This document shows positions 25,914-34,662 of a stretch of 64,000 nt of DNA, piece after piece (positions within the stretch are counted from its first letter, which is position 1; each line of letters begins with the position of its first letter). Where the stretch lies: assembly GCF_051055405.1 (NCBI RefSeq), contig NZ_CP167068.1, positions 1,922,001 through 1,986,000 of the forward strand, read 5' to 3'. The translations under genes were made by a program, and so were the position numbers. Origin of the DNA: Pseudolachnospira sp051055405 (lineage in GTDB: Bacteria; Bacillota; Clostridia; Lachnospirales; Lachnospiraceae). The notes beneath the pieces are model-generated. The model ran no database searches, was not told where the DNA came from, and saw only the letters and a program-made list of their open reading frames with translations.

Positions 25914-27866
25914 ATGACCCACGACGACAAGAAATATTTGGAAACCTTATCCTACCAATTTCCTTCCATTGCAAAGGCCAGCACAGAAATTATCAACCTA
26001 TCCTCGATCCTTCAGCTGCCGAAAGGCACGGAACATTTTATGACCGATATCCATGGAGAATACGAACAATTCATCCATATCCTAAAAAATGGCTCCGGTA
26101 CCATTCGCAGCAAGATCGACGATGTATTTGGGTTTGAGTTATCACAGGCAGATAAAACGGATTTAGCCACTTTGATCTACTATCCGGAAGAAAAAATAAA
26201 ACTGGTACAGGCGAGCGGCACCAACATGCACGATTGGTATCGCACGATGCTTCTCCGCATGATTCGTATGACGCGCCGCGTATCCATGAAATACACACGC
26301 TCCAAGGTTCGAAAATCCATTGACCCTGCTTTTGTCTATATCATCGAAGAGCTTGTAGCCATCAATGAGTCTACGGATAAAGCGGATTACTATGAAGGTA
26401 TTTTAGAAGCGATTATCCGGACAGGGCGGGCTACGGAATGCCTGAGCGCCTTTGCTCATACGATTCAGAGGCTTGTGGTGAACCATCTGCACATCCTCGG
26501 AGACATCTATGACCGGGGACCCGGTCCTCATATCATCCTGGACATGCTGATGAATTATCACTCTTTGGATATCCAGTGGGGCAATCATGATGTGGTGTGG
26601 ATGGGTGCAGCCTGCGGCAATCTCGCCTGCATCGCTACGGCTTTGCGGCTGACCGCCCGCTATGGAAATCTGGACACCATCGAAGACGGTTACGGAATCA
26701 ATCTGATTCCTTTGATGCGTTTTGCACTGGAATATTACGGAGACGACGATTGCTCCTGCTTTAAGGTCAAGTACGACCCGAAAACCTATGACGAGACCGA
26801 TCTTCCCACGGACACCAAGATGCACAAGGCTGTGGCGATCCTGCAATTTAAGCTGGAAGGCCAGCTCATCAAACGGCACCCTGAATTTTGTATGGACGAC
26901 CGGCTGCTGCTTGACAAGATTGACTATGAAAATAAAAAGCTTACCATTTATGGGCAGACCTATGATCTAGACGACGTATCTTTGCCGACGGTAGATCCGA
27001 AAGACCCTTACAAGCTCACTGAGGCCGAGGAAATTCTGATGGAGAAGCTTCAAGCGTCCTTCTTAAGTTGCTCCAAGCTCCAGGCGCATGTCCGTTTCCT
27101 GCTGAGCAAGGGCAGCCTCTATTTGGTCTATGACAATAATCTCCTTTTCCACGGCTCCATCCCTCTGAACGCAGACGGAAGTTTCCGTGAAGTCACGCTG
27201 GAAGGGAAGACCTATAAGGGCAAAGCGCTGATGGATATGTTTGACAACTATGTCCGCAAAGCTTACTATTTATCTCCCAGTCCGGAAAAGCTCTACGCTA
27301 CGGATATTATTTACTATCTGTGGACCGGCGCTTCCTCCCCCTTATTCGGAAAAGAGCGCATGACCACTTTTGAACGCTATTTTATCAAAGATAAGGCGGC
27401 TCACGAAGAACCGAAAACTCCTTATTATAAGTTGTACAACGATGAGGCCGTCGTCAATCACATCTTCGAAGAGTTTGGATTGGAACCGGAGGATTCCCAT
27501 ATTGTCAACGGCCATGTGCCCGTGAAGCAGAAAAAAGGCGAGTCTCCGATTAAATGCGGCGGCAAACTGTTGCTGATCGACGGTGGTTTTTCGCGGGCTT
27601 ACCAGTCCACAACCGGTATCGCTGGGTATACGCTGATCTCCAACTCCTATGGTTTGAAGCTGGTTTACCACGAACCCTTTACTTCCACGGAAGACGCCAT
27701 TCGGACCGGCAGCGATATCCACTCGGAAATCTTCGTTGTGGAGAAGGTGACAAAACGGCAAACGGTTTCCGACACAGACAATGGCAAACGCTTGAAAGAA
27801 CAAATCAGCGATTTGGAAAAGCTTCTAGCCGCATATCGCTCCGGCGAACTGCGCGAACGCGAATAA
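25914..27866 (+). CDS. fbp: Fructose-1,6-bisphosphatase, class III
   Basis: This is the gluconeogenic phosphatase type found in Firmicutes, unrelated to class I and II enzymes. The 650 residues match the family. A split phosphoesterase site is visible: FMTDIHGEYEQF near 42, LGDIYDRGPGPHIILD near 197 and WGNHDVVWMGAA near 222. The C-terminal half has NGHVPVKQKKGESPIKCGGKLL near 525 (cut here) and IDGGFSRAYQSTTGIAGYTL. AAAGGAG precedes the ATG. It is a single-gene unit. Confidence 0.96.
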   Translation: MTHDDKKYLETLSYQFPSIAKASTEIINLSSILQLPKGTEHFMTDIHGEYEQFIHILKNGSGTIRSKIDDVFGFELSQADKTDLATLIYYPEEKIKLVQASGTNMHDWYRTMLLRMIRMTRRVSMKYTRSKVRKSIDPAFVYIIEELVAINESTDKADYYEGILEAIIRTGRATECLSAFAHTIQRLVVNHLHILGDIYDRGPGPHIILDMLMNYHSLDIQWGNHDVVWMGAACGNLACIATALRLTARYGNLDTIEDGYGINLIPLMRFALEYYGDDDCSCFKVKYDPKTYDETDLPTDTKMHKAVAILQFKLEGQLIKRHPEFCMDDRLLLDKIDYENKKLTIYGQTYDLDDVSLPTVDPKDPYKLTEAEEILMEKLQASFLSCSKLQAHVRFLLSKGSLYLVYDNNLLFHGSIPLNADGSFREVTLEGKTYKGKALMDMFDNYVRKAYYLSPSPEKLYATDIIYYLWTGASSPLFGKERMTTFERYFIKDKAAHEEPKTPYYKLYNDEAVVNHIFEEFGLEPEDSHIVNGHVPVKQKKGESPIKCGGKLLLIDGGFSRAYQSTTGIAGYTLISNSYGLKLVYHEPFTSTEDAIRTGSDIHSEIFVVEKVTKRQTVSDTDNGKRLKEQISDLEKLLAAYRSGELRERE

Positions 27867-27879
27867 GAAAAATTTTTTC

Positions 27880-27945
27880 CTACGAAATTCTCCGCCTGCC
27901 GCGGGCTTTGACGCCATCTTTCTTTCCGCACGCGGCGAAGGCTGA
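27880..27945. repeat. Partial repeat related to 2813-2830
   Basis: CGAAATTCTCCGCCTGC is shared with the flank of the palindrome at 2801. A loose inverted pair GCCGCG/CGCGGC surrounds CTTTGACGCC here. The role is unknown. Confidence 0.35.
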
Positions 27946-27969
27946 TAAAAATTATATGTCTTTTCTAGG

Positions 27970-28003
27970 AAAACCGGCATGACAAATCATGCCGGTTTTA
28001 CAT
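27970..28003 (+). terminator. fbp terminator
   Basis: AAAACCGGCATG pairs perfectly with CATGCCGGTTTT around a six-base loop and is followed by A/T-rich sequence. Confidence 0.85.
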
Positions 28004-28082
28004 TTCCCGCTTTTAGCTATGGAGCGCTATAAGATAGAATAAAAAGGCAAAACCAATCATAACGGTAGTAAGGGGTGATTTT

Positions 28083-28544
28083 TTGAAAATTCAATGGAAA
28101 AACCTGATTACCTGTCTTGCCATACCGCTTGCCGTCGGCAGCTTATCTTCGCTTCTGACACAAAACAGTATGGAAACATTCGCATCTATCAACAAACCTG
28201 CTCTCGCTCCGCCGGGCTGGCTGTTCCCGATGGTCTGGACGATCCTGTATATCCTTATGGGAGTCGCGTCGTATCTGGTACTTACGTCTGGAAAGCCAAG
28301 CGATACTGCTCTGACCGTATATGGGATTCAACTTGTATTTAACTTTTTCTGGTCAATTATCTTTTTCAATTTGGAGCTATATCTGTTTGCGTTTATCTGG
28401 CTTGTATTGTTGTGGCTGTTGATTTTGTTAACAACCATTCTCTTCTACCAAATATCAAAGCCGGCCGGGTATCTGATGATCCCATATCTTCTATGGGTAA
28501 CATTTGCCGGTTACTTAAACCTTTCTATCTATCTCTTAAATTAA
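28083..28544 (+). CDS. tspO: TspO/MBR family membrane protein
   Basis: This is a five-helix protein of 153 residues related to the mitochondrial translocator protein and bacterial tryptophan-rich sensory proteins, which bind porphyrins and other aromatic ligands. KPALAPPGWLFPMVWTILYI near 37-56 and the late LWVTFAGYLNLSIYLLN are family hallmarks. The start is TTG at 28083, preceded by AAGGGGTG; no ATG fits. The role in this organism is unknown. The gene converges on the 28666 gene. Confidence 0.92.
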   Translation: MKIQWKNLITCLAIPLAVGSLSSLLTQNSMETFASINKPALAPPGWLFPMVWTILYILMGVASYLVLTSGKPSDTALTVYGIQLVFNFFWSIIFFNLELYLFAFIWLVLLWLLILLTTILFYQISKPAGYLMIPYLLWVTFAGYLNLSIYLLN

Positions 28545-28583
28545 AAAGAACCAAAGGCTATTGTCCATGGAGATAAAATCAGA

Positions 28584-28648
28584 AAAAAGCAAGCATTGAT
28601 ATCCGTTTTTCCAGGTGGATTCGGATTTCAATGCTTGCTTTTTTCTTT
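28584..28648. terminator. Bidirectional terminator between tspO and the 28666 gene
   Basis: AAAAAGCAAGCATTG and CAATGCTTGCTTTTT form a 15-bp stem, with an inner ATCCG/CGGAT pair. T runs occur on both strands. Confidence 0.85.
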
Positions 28649-28665
28649 GTCAATGGAAGATAAAT

Positions 28666-29100
28666 TTATAAAAAACCACGGATATCAACAGCAAATTTCT
28701 CTTCAAGATTTATCAGCCGTTTTGTAATATCCTTTGTTTTCTCGTCGGCGGCTTTATATTGGTTCAGATATCGATTCAGAGACTTTACCCCCATATTGCA
28801 GCCGTCCGTTATCAAATCGGCAATGGTTTCATCGGATTCATCCATAACCAGTTTCACATTTGTTTTCATCCATGACATGCTTTTTGCCACCGGATTGGGC
28901 TCTTTTCCATCATCATGATATTGATCTAAAAGATTCTGAATTTCTTCTTTCAGCTTATCATGCTCATTTTTACAATCCACAAGGCGCTCACGCAGCGTCC
29001 CGTCATGCACATAATCCAGGACGTCATCAATCGATGCAACCCCCATCTTAATACCGGCATCACATTCCCGCAGCAGCTTTATGGTATCGGATTCAATCAT
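28666..29100 (-). CDS. Conserved helical protein, ferritin-like/DUF2383 type (144 aa)
   Basis: The sequence is almost wholly helical with heptad-like helices: SDTIKLLRECDAGIKMG, then a loop HDDGKEPNPVAKSMSWMKTN, then DGCNMGVKSLNRYLNQY and a last charged helix. This four-helix layout is shared by a family common in gut Firmicutes that I recall as ferritin-like, but typical diiron ExxH ligands are not obvious. The function is unknown. The gene is 113 bases downstream of DUF3786 on the same strand. Confidence 0.75.
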   Translation of the reverse strand: MIESDTIKLLRECDAGIKMGVASIDDVLDYVHDGTLRERLVDCKNEHDKLKEEIQNLLDQYHDDGKEPNPVAKSMSWMKTNVKLVMDESDETIADLITDGCNMGVKSLNRYLNQYKAADEKTKDITKRLINLEEKFAVDIRGFL

Positions 29101-29213
29101 GGCTCGCTTTTGGCTCCTTTTCTTTTATAGCTTAAGAAAATTATGCCCGCTTTTGCCAACATTATTCTGTGCACGCACATGAATCAAAAGTCTATCATAT
29201 TCTGCTGCTTCTT

Positions 29214-29870
29214 TTATTCTGCTTTTACTGGACAAAGCTCTTCGCATTTACTTTTTAATTGGTTAAGCATATGTGTAATCGCAAACATGAGAGTTTCGTA
29301 GTGCATATAATCCAAGATATTCTTATCTATTAGAATTTGCAGACTCGCGGGAAAATCCTCATCCGCTTCCCAAAAACACAGAAATATCGGAAGAAAAGGG
29401 AACAACTCAAGTTCATAAGCCACATCCCCTCTTTTTATTTTTCTTCCCCGAAGAGCCTCGCATGCATGAGCCAAAACATCCGCCTTCCCATCAAAATATT
29501 CCCCAGCGTTTTGAAAAAAGTTCCCCGTTTTCGCTAAAGCGCCGCTTTGAATCGTAGAAAGGCTGCCTACATTTACCCATTCATGGGCAAGATGACAGTT
29601 CTCTTTAGAATAGCAAAGCACATCGTATATGGTCATAGCTTCATTATAATCTGCTTCCTTTTCTGTTTGAAAAGAATCATTTGACCAACTTACAACGCCT
29701 GTAAAACGATTAATGCGGTATTGCCTCCCCGCAAAAGGAATAAAAAGATATTTTTGGGCATATTCCAGCAAAAACTTTCGGATCATTTTTTCCTGATCGT
29801 ATTGCAAAAACACGGCCGCCATATTTCTTTTCATTTTTTCGTAATTCGATATTTTATTTTCTGCTATCAT
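29214..29870 (-). CDS. DUF3786 domain-containing protein
   Basis: The 218-residue protein carries GDVAYELELFPFLPIFLCFWEADEDFPASLQILID (cut here) near 150-180 and LDYMHYETLMFAI near 190, typical of DUF3786. Members are often found in anaerobes near corrinoid or Fe-S proteins; the activity is not known. The ATG follows the flavodoxin TAA with no gap, so the two are translated together. Confidence 0.85.
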   Translation of the reverse strand: MIAENKISNYEKMKRNMAAVFLQYDQEKMIRKFLLEYAQKYLFIPFAGRQYRINRFTGVVSWSNDSFQTEKEADYNEAMTIYDVLCYSKENCHLAHEWVNVGSLSTIQSGALAKTGNFFQNAGEYFDGKADVLAHACEALRGRKIKRGDVAYELELFPFLPIFLCFWEADEDFPASLQILIDKNILDYMHYETLMFAITHMLNQLKSKCEELCPVKAE

Positions 29871-30347
29871 TTACAGCCACTCTGAGGCCCAAGCGGCGAG
29901 TTCCTTCCCGGATGCATTTGCCGCCAATCTCTTTCCGGCTGTTACTTTTGCCCCAGGCGCTAACGCCTCCATATTTTTGCCAGAATTGCCGATCGGACTC
30001 CCACCGGATGTTGCAAAAGGAACAACCGTCTTTCTGCTAAAATCATAGGCTTCCATGAAAGTATCGATAATGGAAGGTTCCCTGTACCACCACACGGGGA
30101 ATCCGACGAATACCACATCGAACTGTCCCATATTTTCCACTTTTGAATGAATGGCCGGACGACAGCTTCTGTCGTTCATTTCAACAGAGCTTCTACTTCT
30201 GCTGTCCTGCCAATCCAGATCCGCATTGGTATAAGGAGTTTCCGGTTCAATCTCAAACAAATCCGCGCCGATTTCCTCCGCCAATCTTTCCGCCAACCTT
30301 TTTGTCACTCCGCTTGCACTAAAATAAGCAACTAAACTTTTACTCAT
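29871..30347 (-). CDS. Flavodoxin
   Basis: The protein has 158 residues. LVAYFSASGVTKRLAERLAE is the FMN phosphate-binding loop at the N terminus, and VVFVGFPVWWYREPSI near 80 and FATSGGSPIG near 112 line the flavin. This is the flavodoxin-like subgroup often induced by oxidative stress. AGGAGGATTTTCC precedes the ATG. It is divergent from the MATE exporter, and its promoter holds a dyad that could bind a redox-sensing regulator. Confidence 0.93.
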   Translation of the reverse strand: MSKSLVAYFSASGVTKRLAERLAEEIGADLFEIEPETPYTNADLDWQDSRSRSSVEMNDRSCRPAIHSKVENMGQFDVVFVGFPVWWYREPSIIDTFMEAYDFSRKTVVPFATSGGSPIGNSGKNMEALAPGAKVTAGKRLAANASGKELAAWASEWL

Positions 30348-30383
30348 GGAAAATCCTCCTATTCTAATTGGCTTATATCCCCT

Positions 30384-30393
30384 TCAATTGAAG
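30384..30393. promoter_or_regulatory. Palindrome TTCAATTGAA in the flavodoxin leader
   Basis: CCTTCAATTGAAGG (30381-30394) is a perfect 14-bp palindrome between promoter and gene. The same core lies upstream of the BceA-like gene (60669-60678), and a shorter form lies before the BceR-like gene (57789-57796). Confidence 0.35.
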
Positions 30394-30414
30394 GTATCCT
30401 TATTTTATCGTAAT

Positions 30415-30443
30415 TATATATCTTAAAGCCAACTTTAAGTCAA
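30415..30443 (-). promoter_or_regulatory. Flavodoxin promoter with internal operator dyad
   Basis: On the minus strand TTGACT (30438-30443) and TATATA (30415-30420) are exactly 17 bp apart. CTTAAAG and CTTTAAG (30422-30428, 30433-30439) form an inverted repeat that fills the spacer, as expected for a repressor site of the MarR/HxlR kind. Confidence 0.65.
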
Positions 30444-30487
30444 GAGCAAATTCTCAAAAATATCCGCATGCCCATTTCAAAAAATGC

Positions 30488-30516
30488 TTGCCATAAGTAT
30501 TCTGATCTGCTATACT
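30488..30516 (+). promoter_or_regulatory. Promoter of the MATE gene
   Basis: TTGCCA (30488-30493) and TATACT (30511-30516) are exactly 17 bp apart, leaving a leader of about 128 bases before the ATG at 30651. Confidence 0.7.
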
Positions 30517-30568
30517 GACTCTCAGCACAATAGAATCTGTTATAAATTTTCTTGCCGCCGGGTAAGCA

Positions 30569-30627
30569 GCGTTGGAATTCGTATCGTTAGGCCTTTGAAG
30601 ATACGAAACTCCAGCGCTTTTATTATT
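30569..30627 (+). terminator. Attenuator-like hairpin in the MATE leader
   Basis: GCGTTGGAATTCGTATC (30569-30585) pairs with GATACGAAACTCCAGCGC (30600-30617), with one bulge and two mismatches, and TTTTATTATT follows. It has the form of an intrinsic terminator but lies inside the 5' leader, so read-through probably has to be controlled. Confidence 0.65.
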
Positions 30628-30650
30628 CAATAGGAAATGAGGAAGATATC

Positions 30651-31979
30651 ATGGAAAGATCGCAATGCTTTCGGGAGTTTGCCAAATATTCATCGCTCAA
30701 CGTCCTTGGTATGATTGGGCTGTCTTGCTATATCCTGGCGGATACCTACTTCATCTCCAAGGGACTGGGCGCAAACGGACTGGCCGCCCTTAATCTGGCG
30801 ATTCCGGTCTATAGCTGCATTCACGGGAGCGGACTCATGCTGGGGATGGGCGGCGCCACCAACTACTCGATTCAAAAAGGGCAAAAATCTTCCCAATCAA
30901 CAAACCAACTCTTCGTAAATACCTTATATCTGGGCGGATTATTTGCAGCGCTGTTTGTACTGGCCGGCCTCTTTCTCTCCGAAACAATCACTGCTCTTTT
31001 GGGCGCCGACGCGGAAATATTTGCGATGACCAATACCTATCTAAAGGTCATTCTTCTATTTTCCCCTGCCTTTTTGTGCAATGATATTATCCTCTGCTTT
31101 GTCAGAAACGATGGCAATCCCCGTTTGTCTATGATCGCCATGCTCGCCGGAAGTCTGTCCAATATTGTTCTCGACTACATTTTTATCTTTCCTTTTGACA
31201 TGGGGATCTTTGGCGCGGTCTTGGCGACAGGCTTCGCCCCGCTGATCGGTCTAAGCATTCTGTCCGGACATTGGAGAAAGAAGCGCAGCCAACTTTTTTT
31301 CCAAAAATCCAGGCCAAAGTTTTCCCTGGTGCCGAAGATTCTGTCTCTTGGCTTCCCTTCCTTTCTGGCGGAAGTTTCCTCCGGAATCGTAATGATTGTC
31401 TTTAACTTTATCATTCTAGGGCTGCAGGGAAATATCGGCGTCGCCGCTTACGGAATCATTGCCAATCTTTCTCTCGTCGTCATTGCAATTTATACCGGAA
31501 TTGCCCAGGGAGTTCAGCCGCTGATCAGCAGAGCCTATGGCCGCCAGGAAAAAACCACTGTCAAACGAGTACTGCGTTATGCCGTGCTTACGGTACTGCT
31601 CCTCTCCGGCCTCCTTTATCTCCTCGTCTTCCTTTTTGCCGACCCAGTTGCCCGGATCTTCAACAGCAGGAATGACGCTCTGCTGCAAGCGATTGCAGCC
31701 AAAGGGCTTAAACTATATTTCTTGTGCGCGGCCTTTGCCGGATTTAACATCGTGGCTTCTACCTTTTTTTCGTCGGTGGAAAAAGCACTCCCTGCCCATA
31801 TCCTGTCTTTGCTAAGGGGACTGATTCTCTTGATTCCATTGGCATTTCTTCTATCTTCTCTGGCGGGGATCACCGGAGTATGGCTTTCCGTTCCCGCTGC
31901 CGAGGGGCTGACCGCTATGGTAGGATGTGTGTTTTTCTACCTCCCTCATTCATCGGCACGGCATACGTGGAAAACTTGA
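30651..31979 (+). CDS. MATE family efflux transporter with replaced C-terminal end
   Basis: This is a multidrug/toxin extrusion protein of 442 residues with about 12 helices. ADTYFISKGLGANGLAALNL near 30 and MGGATNYSIQKGQ near 65 are the N-lobe signature, and AYGIIANLSLVVIAIYTGIAQGVQPLISRAYGR (cut here) the C-lobe one. The last dozen residues (LPHSSARHTWKT) are not MATE sequence: they are read from the opposite strand of sigG, so the native 3' end has been lost at a junction near 31945. The transporter core appears complete. Confidence 0.9.
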   Translation: MERSQCFREFAKYSSLNVLGMIGLSCYILADTYFISKGLGANGLAALNLAIPVYSCIHGSGLMLGMGGATNYSIQKGQKSSQSTNQLFVNTLYLGGLFAALFVLAGLFLSETITALLGADAEIFAMTNTYLKVILLFSPAFLCNDIILCFVRNDGNPRLSMIAMLAGSLSNIVLDYIFIFPFDMGIFGAVLATGFAPLIGLSILSGHWRKKRSQLFFQKSRPKFSLVPKILSLGFPSFLAEVSSGIVMIVFNFIILGLQGNIGVAAYGIIANLSLVVIAIYTGIAQGVQPLISRAYGRQEKTTVKRVLRYAVLTVLLLSGLLYLLVFLFADPVARIFNSRNDALLQAIAAKGLKLYFLCAAFAGFNIVASTFFSSVEKALPAHILSLLRGLILLIPLAFLLSSLAGITGVWLSVPAAEGLTAMVGCVFFYLPHSSARHTWKT

Positions 31980-32241
31980 CGTTCTGCGTCACGTCAAAAT
32001 TATCGATTGCTTTGATCAGACCGATACAGCCGATCTGAAACAGATCGTCCATATTATCCCCATTGCCGGAAAACCGCTGAATGACACTGAGCACCAATCT
32101 CAGATTCCCCTTAATGTATTGCTCTCTTGCCTCTTTGTCGCCAGCCAGAATTCGTTGGAATAAAGCCTCCTTCTCCTCATTCTTTAGAAGCGGCAATTTG
32201 GACGTATTGACCCCACAGATCTCTACTTTATAAGCAGCCAT
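31915..32241 (-). pseudogene. sigG: Truncated sporulation sigma factor SigG (N-terminal part)
   Basis: KVEICGVNTSKLPLLKN, then YIKGNLRLVLSVIQRF, DDLFQIGCIGLIKAIDNF and VKFSTYAVPM are diagnostic of SigG regions 1.2 to 2.3. After YAVPM the expected IIGEIRRYLRD does not follow; the frame reads NEGGRKTHILP and stops. Only about 91 of roughly 257 residues remain. Region 2.4 (-10 recognition), region 3 and region 4 are missing, so the product cannot be a working sigma factor. AGGAGGAGGAG still precedes the start. No other sigG piece is in the window. Confidence 0.9.
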
Positions 32242-32375
32242 ACATTCTCCTCCTCCTTTTTGGATTTCCTTTTTCTACTATAAATCATGCACGATTCTGA
32301 GGGGATTTATTCCGTTTTTTCCAGTGTGTCCGTTTCCTTTTTCCGGTAAAAATTCCATTGAAAAAAGCTCTAAAA

Positions 32376-32402
32376 AAGAGAGGCCTTGTCAAGGTCTCTC
32401 TT
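32376..32402 (-). terminator. Terminator at the end of the sensor kinase gene
   Basis: AAGAGAGACCTT and AAGGCCTCTCTT pair around GAC, with T-rich sequence after on the minus strand; the stem includes the last codons and stop of the kinase. Confidence 0.6.
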
Positions 32403-34662
32403 CTTTGATTTCTTCGTTTTTTTCTTTTTGGAACATCACCATTGCCTTAAAAATATCACCGTCCGCCTCGATAGAAAAACTTCCTCCTTGGATTTTAACA
32501 AAGCTCTCCACAATCGCTAGTCCCAGGCCGGAACCTTCTGTATTTCTGGACTTGTCGCCGCGGACAAACCGTCCTTTCAGCCAGTCCAGATCTTCTTCCA
32601 GTTCGTTTTTCGAGACGTTTTTTACGATCAGGCGGACCTGCTTTCCAAGGTCCTCTAAAAGGATATAAGCCCGCGTGCCCGGCATGCTGTACTTTGCCAC
32701 ATTTCCCAGTAAATTTTCCAGAATCCGAAAGGTTTTTCCGCTGTCTAAAGGCAGACATACCTTTCCATCCGGCATATGAAGCCGACAGGTAATTCCCGCC
32801 TCTGCCAACGGTTCCTCCATCTCGAAAGCCGCCTGTCTGACCAGCTCCGCCAAGTCCACGGATTCTTTCTCAACCTTTAAATTTCCGCTGGTCGCCTTGC
32901 TGACCTCAAAAAGATCTTCGATCAATCGCTTCAATCTGGCCGCCTTTTTTTCCAAAGTCTCAATATAGCCCCTGCGTTCCTCTTCTGTACCGCTTCCATC
33001 CTTCAAAAGATTGATATAGGTGATAATCGCTGTCAAAGGTGTCTTCAAATCATGAGACACGTTGGTAATCAGCTCTGTCTTCATATTCTGGCTGCGAGCT
33101 TCTTCTTCCACCGCCACTCGGAAACCTGCCTGAATTCGAATCAATTCCTGCTTCAAGGATTCAAAGGTTCCCAAATTCTCTTCCGTCACTACTGCGTCCA
33201 GATTTCCCTCGGCCATTTCTTTTGCTGCATCCAGTACAATCTGATGTTTTCGCCGAAACTGATCCTGATAATGCCGCAGAATGAAAAAGAGAATCACGGT
33301 ATAAATCAAAACGCCAAAAATCCCAAAAAACCAGATGCTGCAAAGTACGGTTAAAACCAGTGCATTCGCTCCCAAGAGAAGGAGCAGCTTTCGATTTCCC
33401 GGCTGTGTGATATCCATCTGCTCCAGTTTTTCAAACATCCATCGGATTTTACTCAAAGTCCATCGGCAAGCCCGGACCACCCAGCATTGTTCTTTCAGAT
33501 ACTGTTTCACGCCGATTGTAAAGATACGGCGCAGGGATAAAACAAGGCAAAACCAGAGGCCAAAAATACCTGCCCACAACAAAATATGGACTCCGTATAA
33601 CACGTTCCACGCCGTCTGCAAACTGAAATTCCAGAACCCAGATTCCACGAAAGCTTCCGCCATGCTGCCATCTAAAGTCTTGCCAAGCAGCAGGAATAGA
33701 GATCGAACCAAATCCCCCGCTCCCATATAAAACATTCCAAGGAGCAAAATCACTTCCAGAGGAATTCTGGCCAGCCTCCCCGTCCCGATGCCAAGTCCAC
33801 GCCAAAATGGCAGCGCTAGCGCCAACACCGTAGAAATAGCGAACCCTGCCAGGACCGCAATCCCCACTCCACTGTTGACGGTTCTATTGTACAGCTCATA
33901 AGGGTCTTCCATCTCATTCAGATACCTGCCGTTGATTGCCGGATTTTGAGGAAAGGTCACCACGACCAAAACATTTCTTGGCCCTTTTATCAGCCCCTCA
34001 TAAGCGCGCAAATTGGATTCTCCCAGATAACCCAGCATATGGTGGGCTGTACTGGTAGATAATTGCTCTCTTCCCTTTTCCACGGACCAGTCTCCCATAG
34101 AAAGGGCCGGTACCTCTACCTCGCCTGATTCCAAAAAGTGAAGAGCCGCATAGTACAAATCGCCAGAATCCGGCGCTTGCCCATCTCCCACTTTTGACAA
34201 ATCTTCCTTGGTATTCGTCAACTTATCCCCGGTCTTTTCATCTAGAATAAGATATTTTCCGCCGTTCTCAGAAATTATCTCCATTAGACTTGTATAAACC
34301 GACTCAAAACTCTGATCAAAGCTTTCCCGAAGCCCATCCTCCATGTCATGCTTTACATCAGAAAAAAGCAATTCCGAAGGCAAAATGACCCTTCCTTGTT
34401 CTTTTTGCATCAGCTGCCAATATAAGCCATAAGAACCGGAATATACGCGGTTAAGATAACTGAGACATGCGTCTTCCTGAATGGCGGCCTGGCGTTCGCT
34501 CCATCCGGAAGCTTCCTGTTTTGCCTGCAGTTCCATCTGTTCTGAAAAAAGCGGATAAAAGCCAACCAAAATCCCGCCCAGTATCAGCATCAATCCACAA
34601 CAGATGACTGCCTTTAATCCTTTTTTATTGTTTTTCAATTTTATATCCAACTCCCCATACAA
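32389..34662 (-). CDS. Membrane sensor histidine kinase
   Basis: The protein has up to 757 residues. It has one helix near 20-40, an extracytoplasmic domain to about 270, several helices to about 460, a HAMP-like linker, then the kinase core: VSHDLKTPLTAIITYINLL near 545, NLLGNVAKYS near 660 and GSGLGLAIVES near 725. The partner is the OmpR-type regulator upstream, whose gene it overlaps by 38 bp if the ATG at 34662 is used; a TTG at codon 9 would shorten the overlap. The signal is unknown. Confidence 0.9.
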   Translation of the reverse strand: MYGELDIKLKNNKKGLKAVICCGLMLILGGILVGFYPLFSEQMELQAKQEASGWSERQAAIQEDACLSYLNRVYSGSYGLYWQLMQKEQGRVILPSELLFSDVKHDMEDGLRESFDQSFESVYTSLMEIISENGGKYLILDEKTGDKLTNTKEDLSKVGDGQAPDSGDLYYAALHFLESGEVEVPALSMGDWSVEKGREQLSTSTAHHMLGYLGESNLRAYEGLIKGPRNVLVVVTFPQNPAINGRYLNEMEDPYELYNRTVNSGVGIAVLAGFAISTVLALALPFWRGLGIGTGRLARIPLEVILLLGMFYMGAGDLVRSLFLLLGKTLDGSMAEAFVESGFWNFSLQTAWNVLYGVHILLWAGIFGLWFCLVLSLRRIFTIGVKQYLKEQCWVVRACRWTLSKIRWMFEKLEQMDITQPGNRKLLLLLGANALVLTVLCSIWFFGIFGVLIYTVILFFILRHYQDQFRRKHQIVLDAAKEMAEGNLDAVVTEENLGTFESLKQELIRIQAGFRVAVEEEARSQNMKTELITNVSHDLKTPLTAIITYINLLKDGSGTEEERRGYIETLEKKAARLKRLIEDLFEVSKATSGNLKVEKESVDLAELVRQAAFEMEEPLAEAGITCRLHMPDGKVCLPLDSGKTFRILENLLGNVAKYSMPGTRAYILLEDLGKQVRLIVKNVSKNELEEDLDWLKGRFVRGDKSRNTEGSGLGLAIVESFVKIQGGSFSIEADGDIFKAMVMFQKEKNEEIKEERP

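Noticed and set aside
29871..32241. Possible prophage or integrative element interrupting sigG
   Set aside because: No integrase, recombinase, repeat ends or phage genes are visible near the junction inside the window, so an element can only be suspected.
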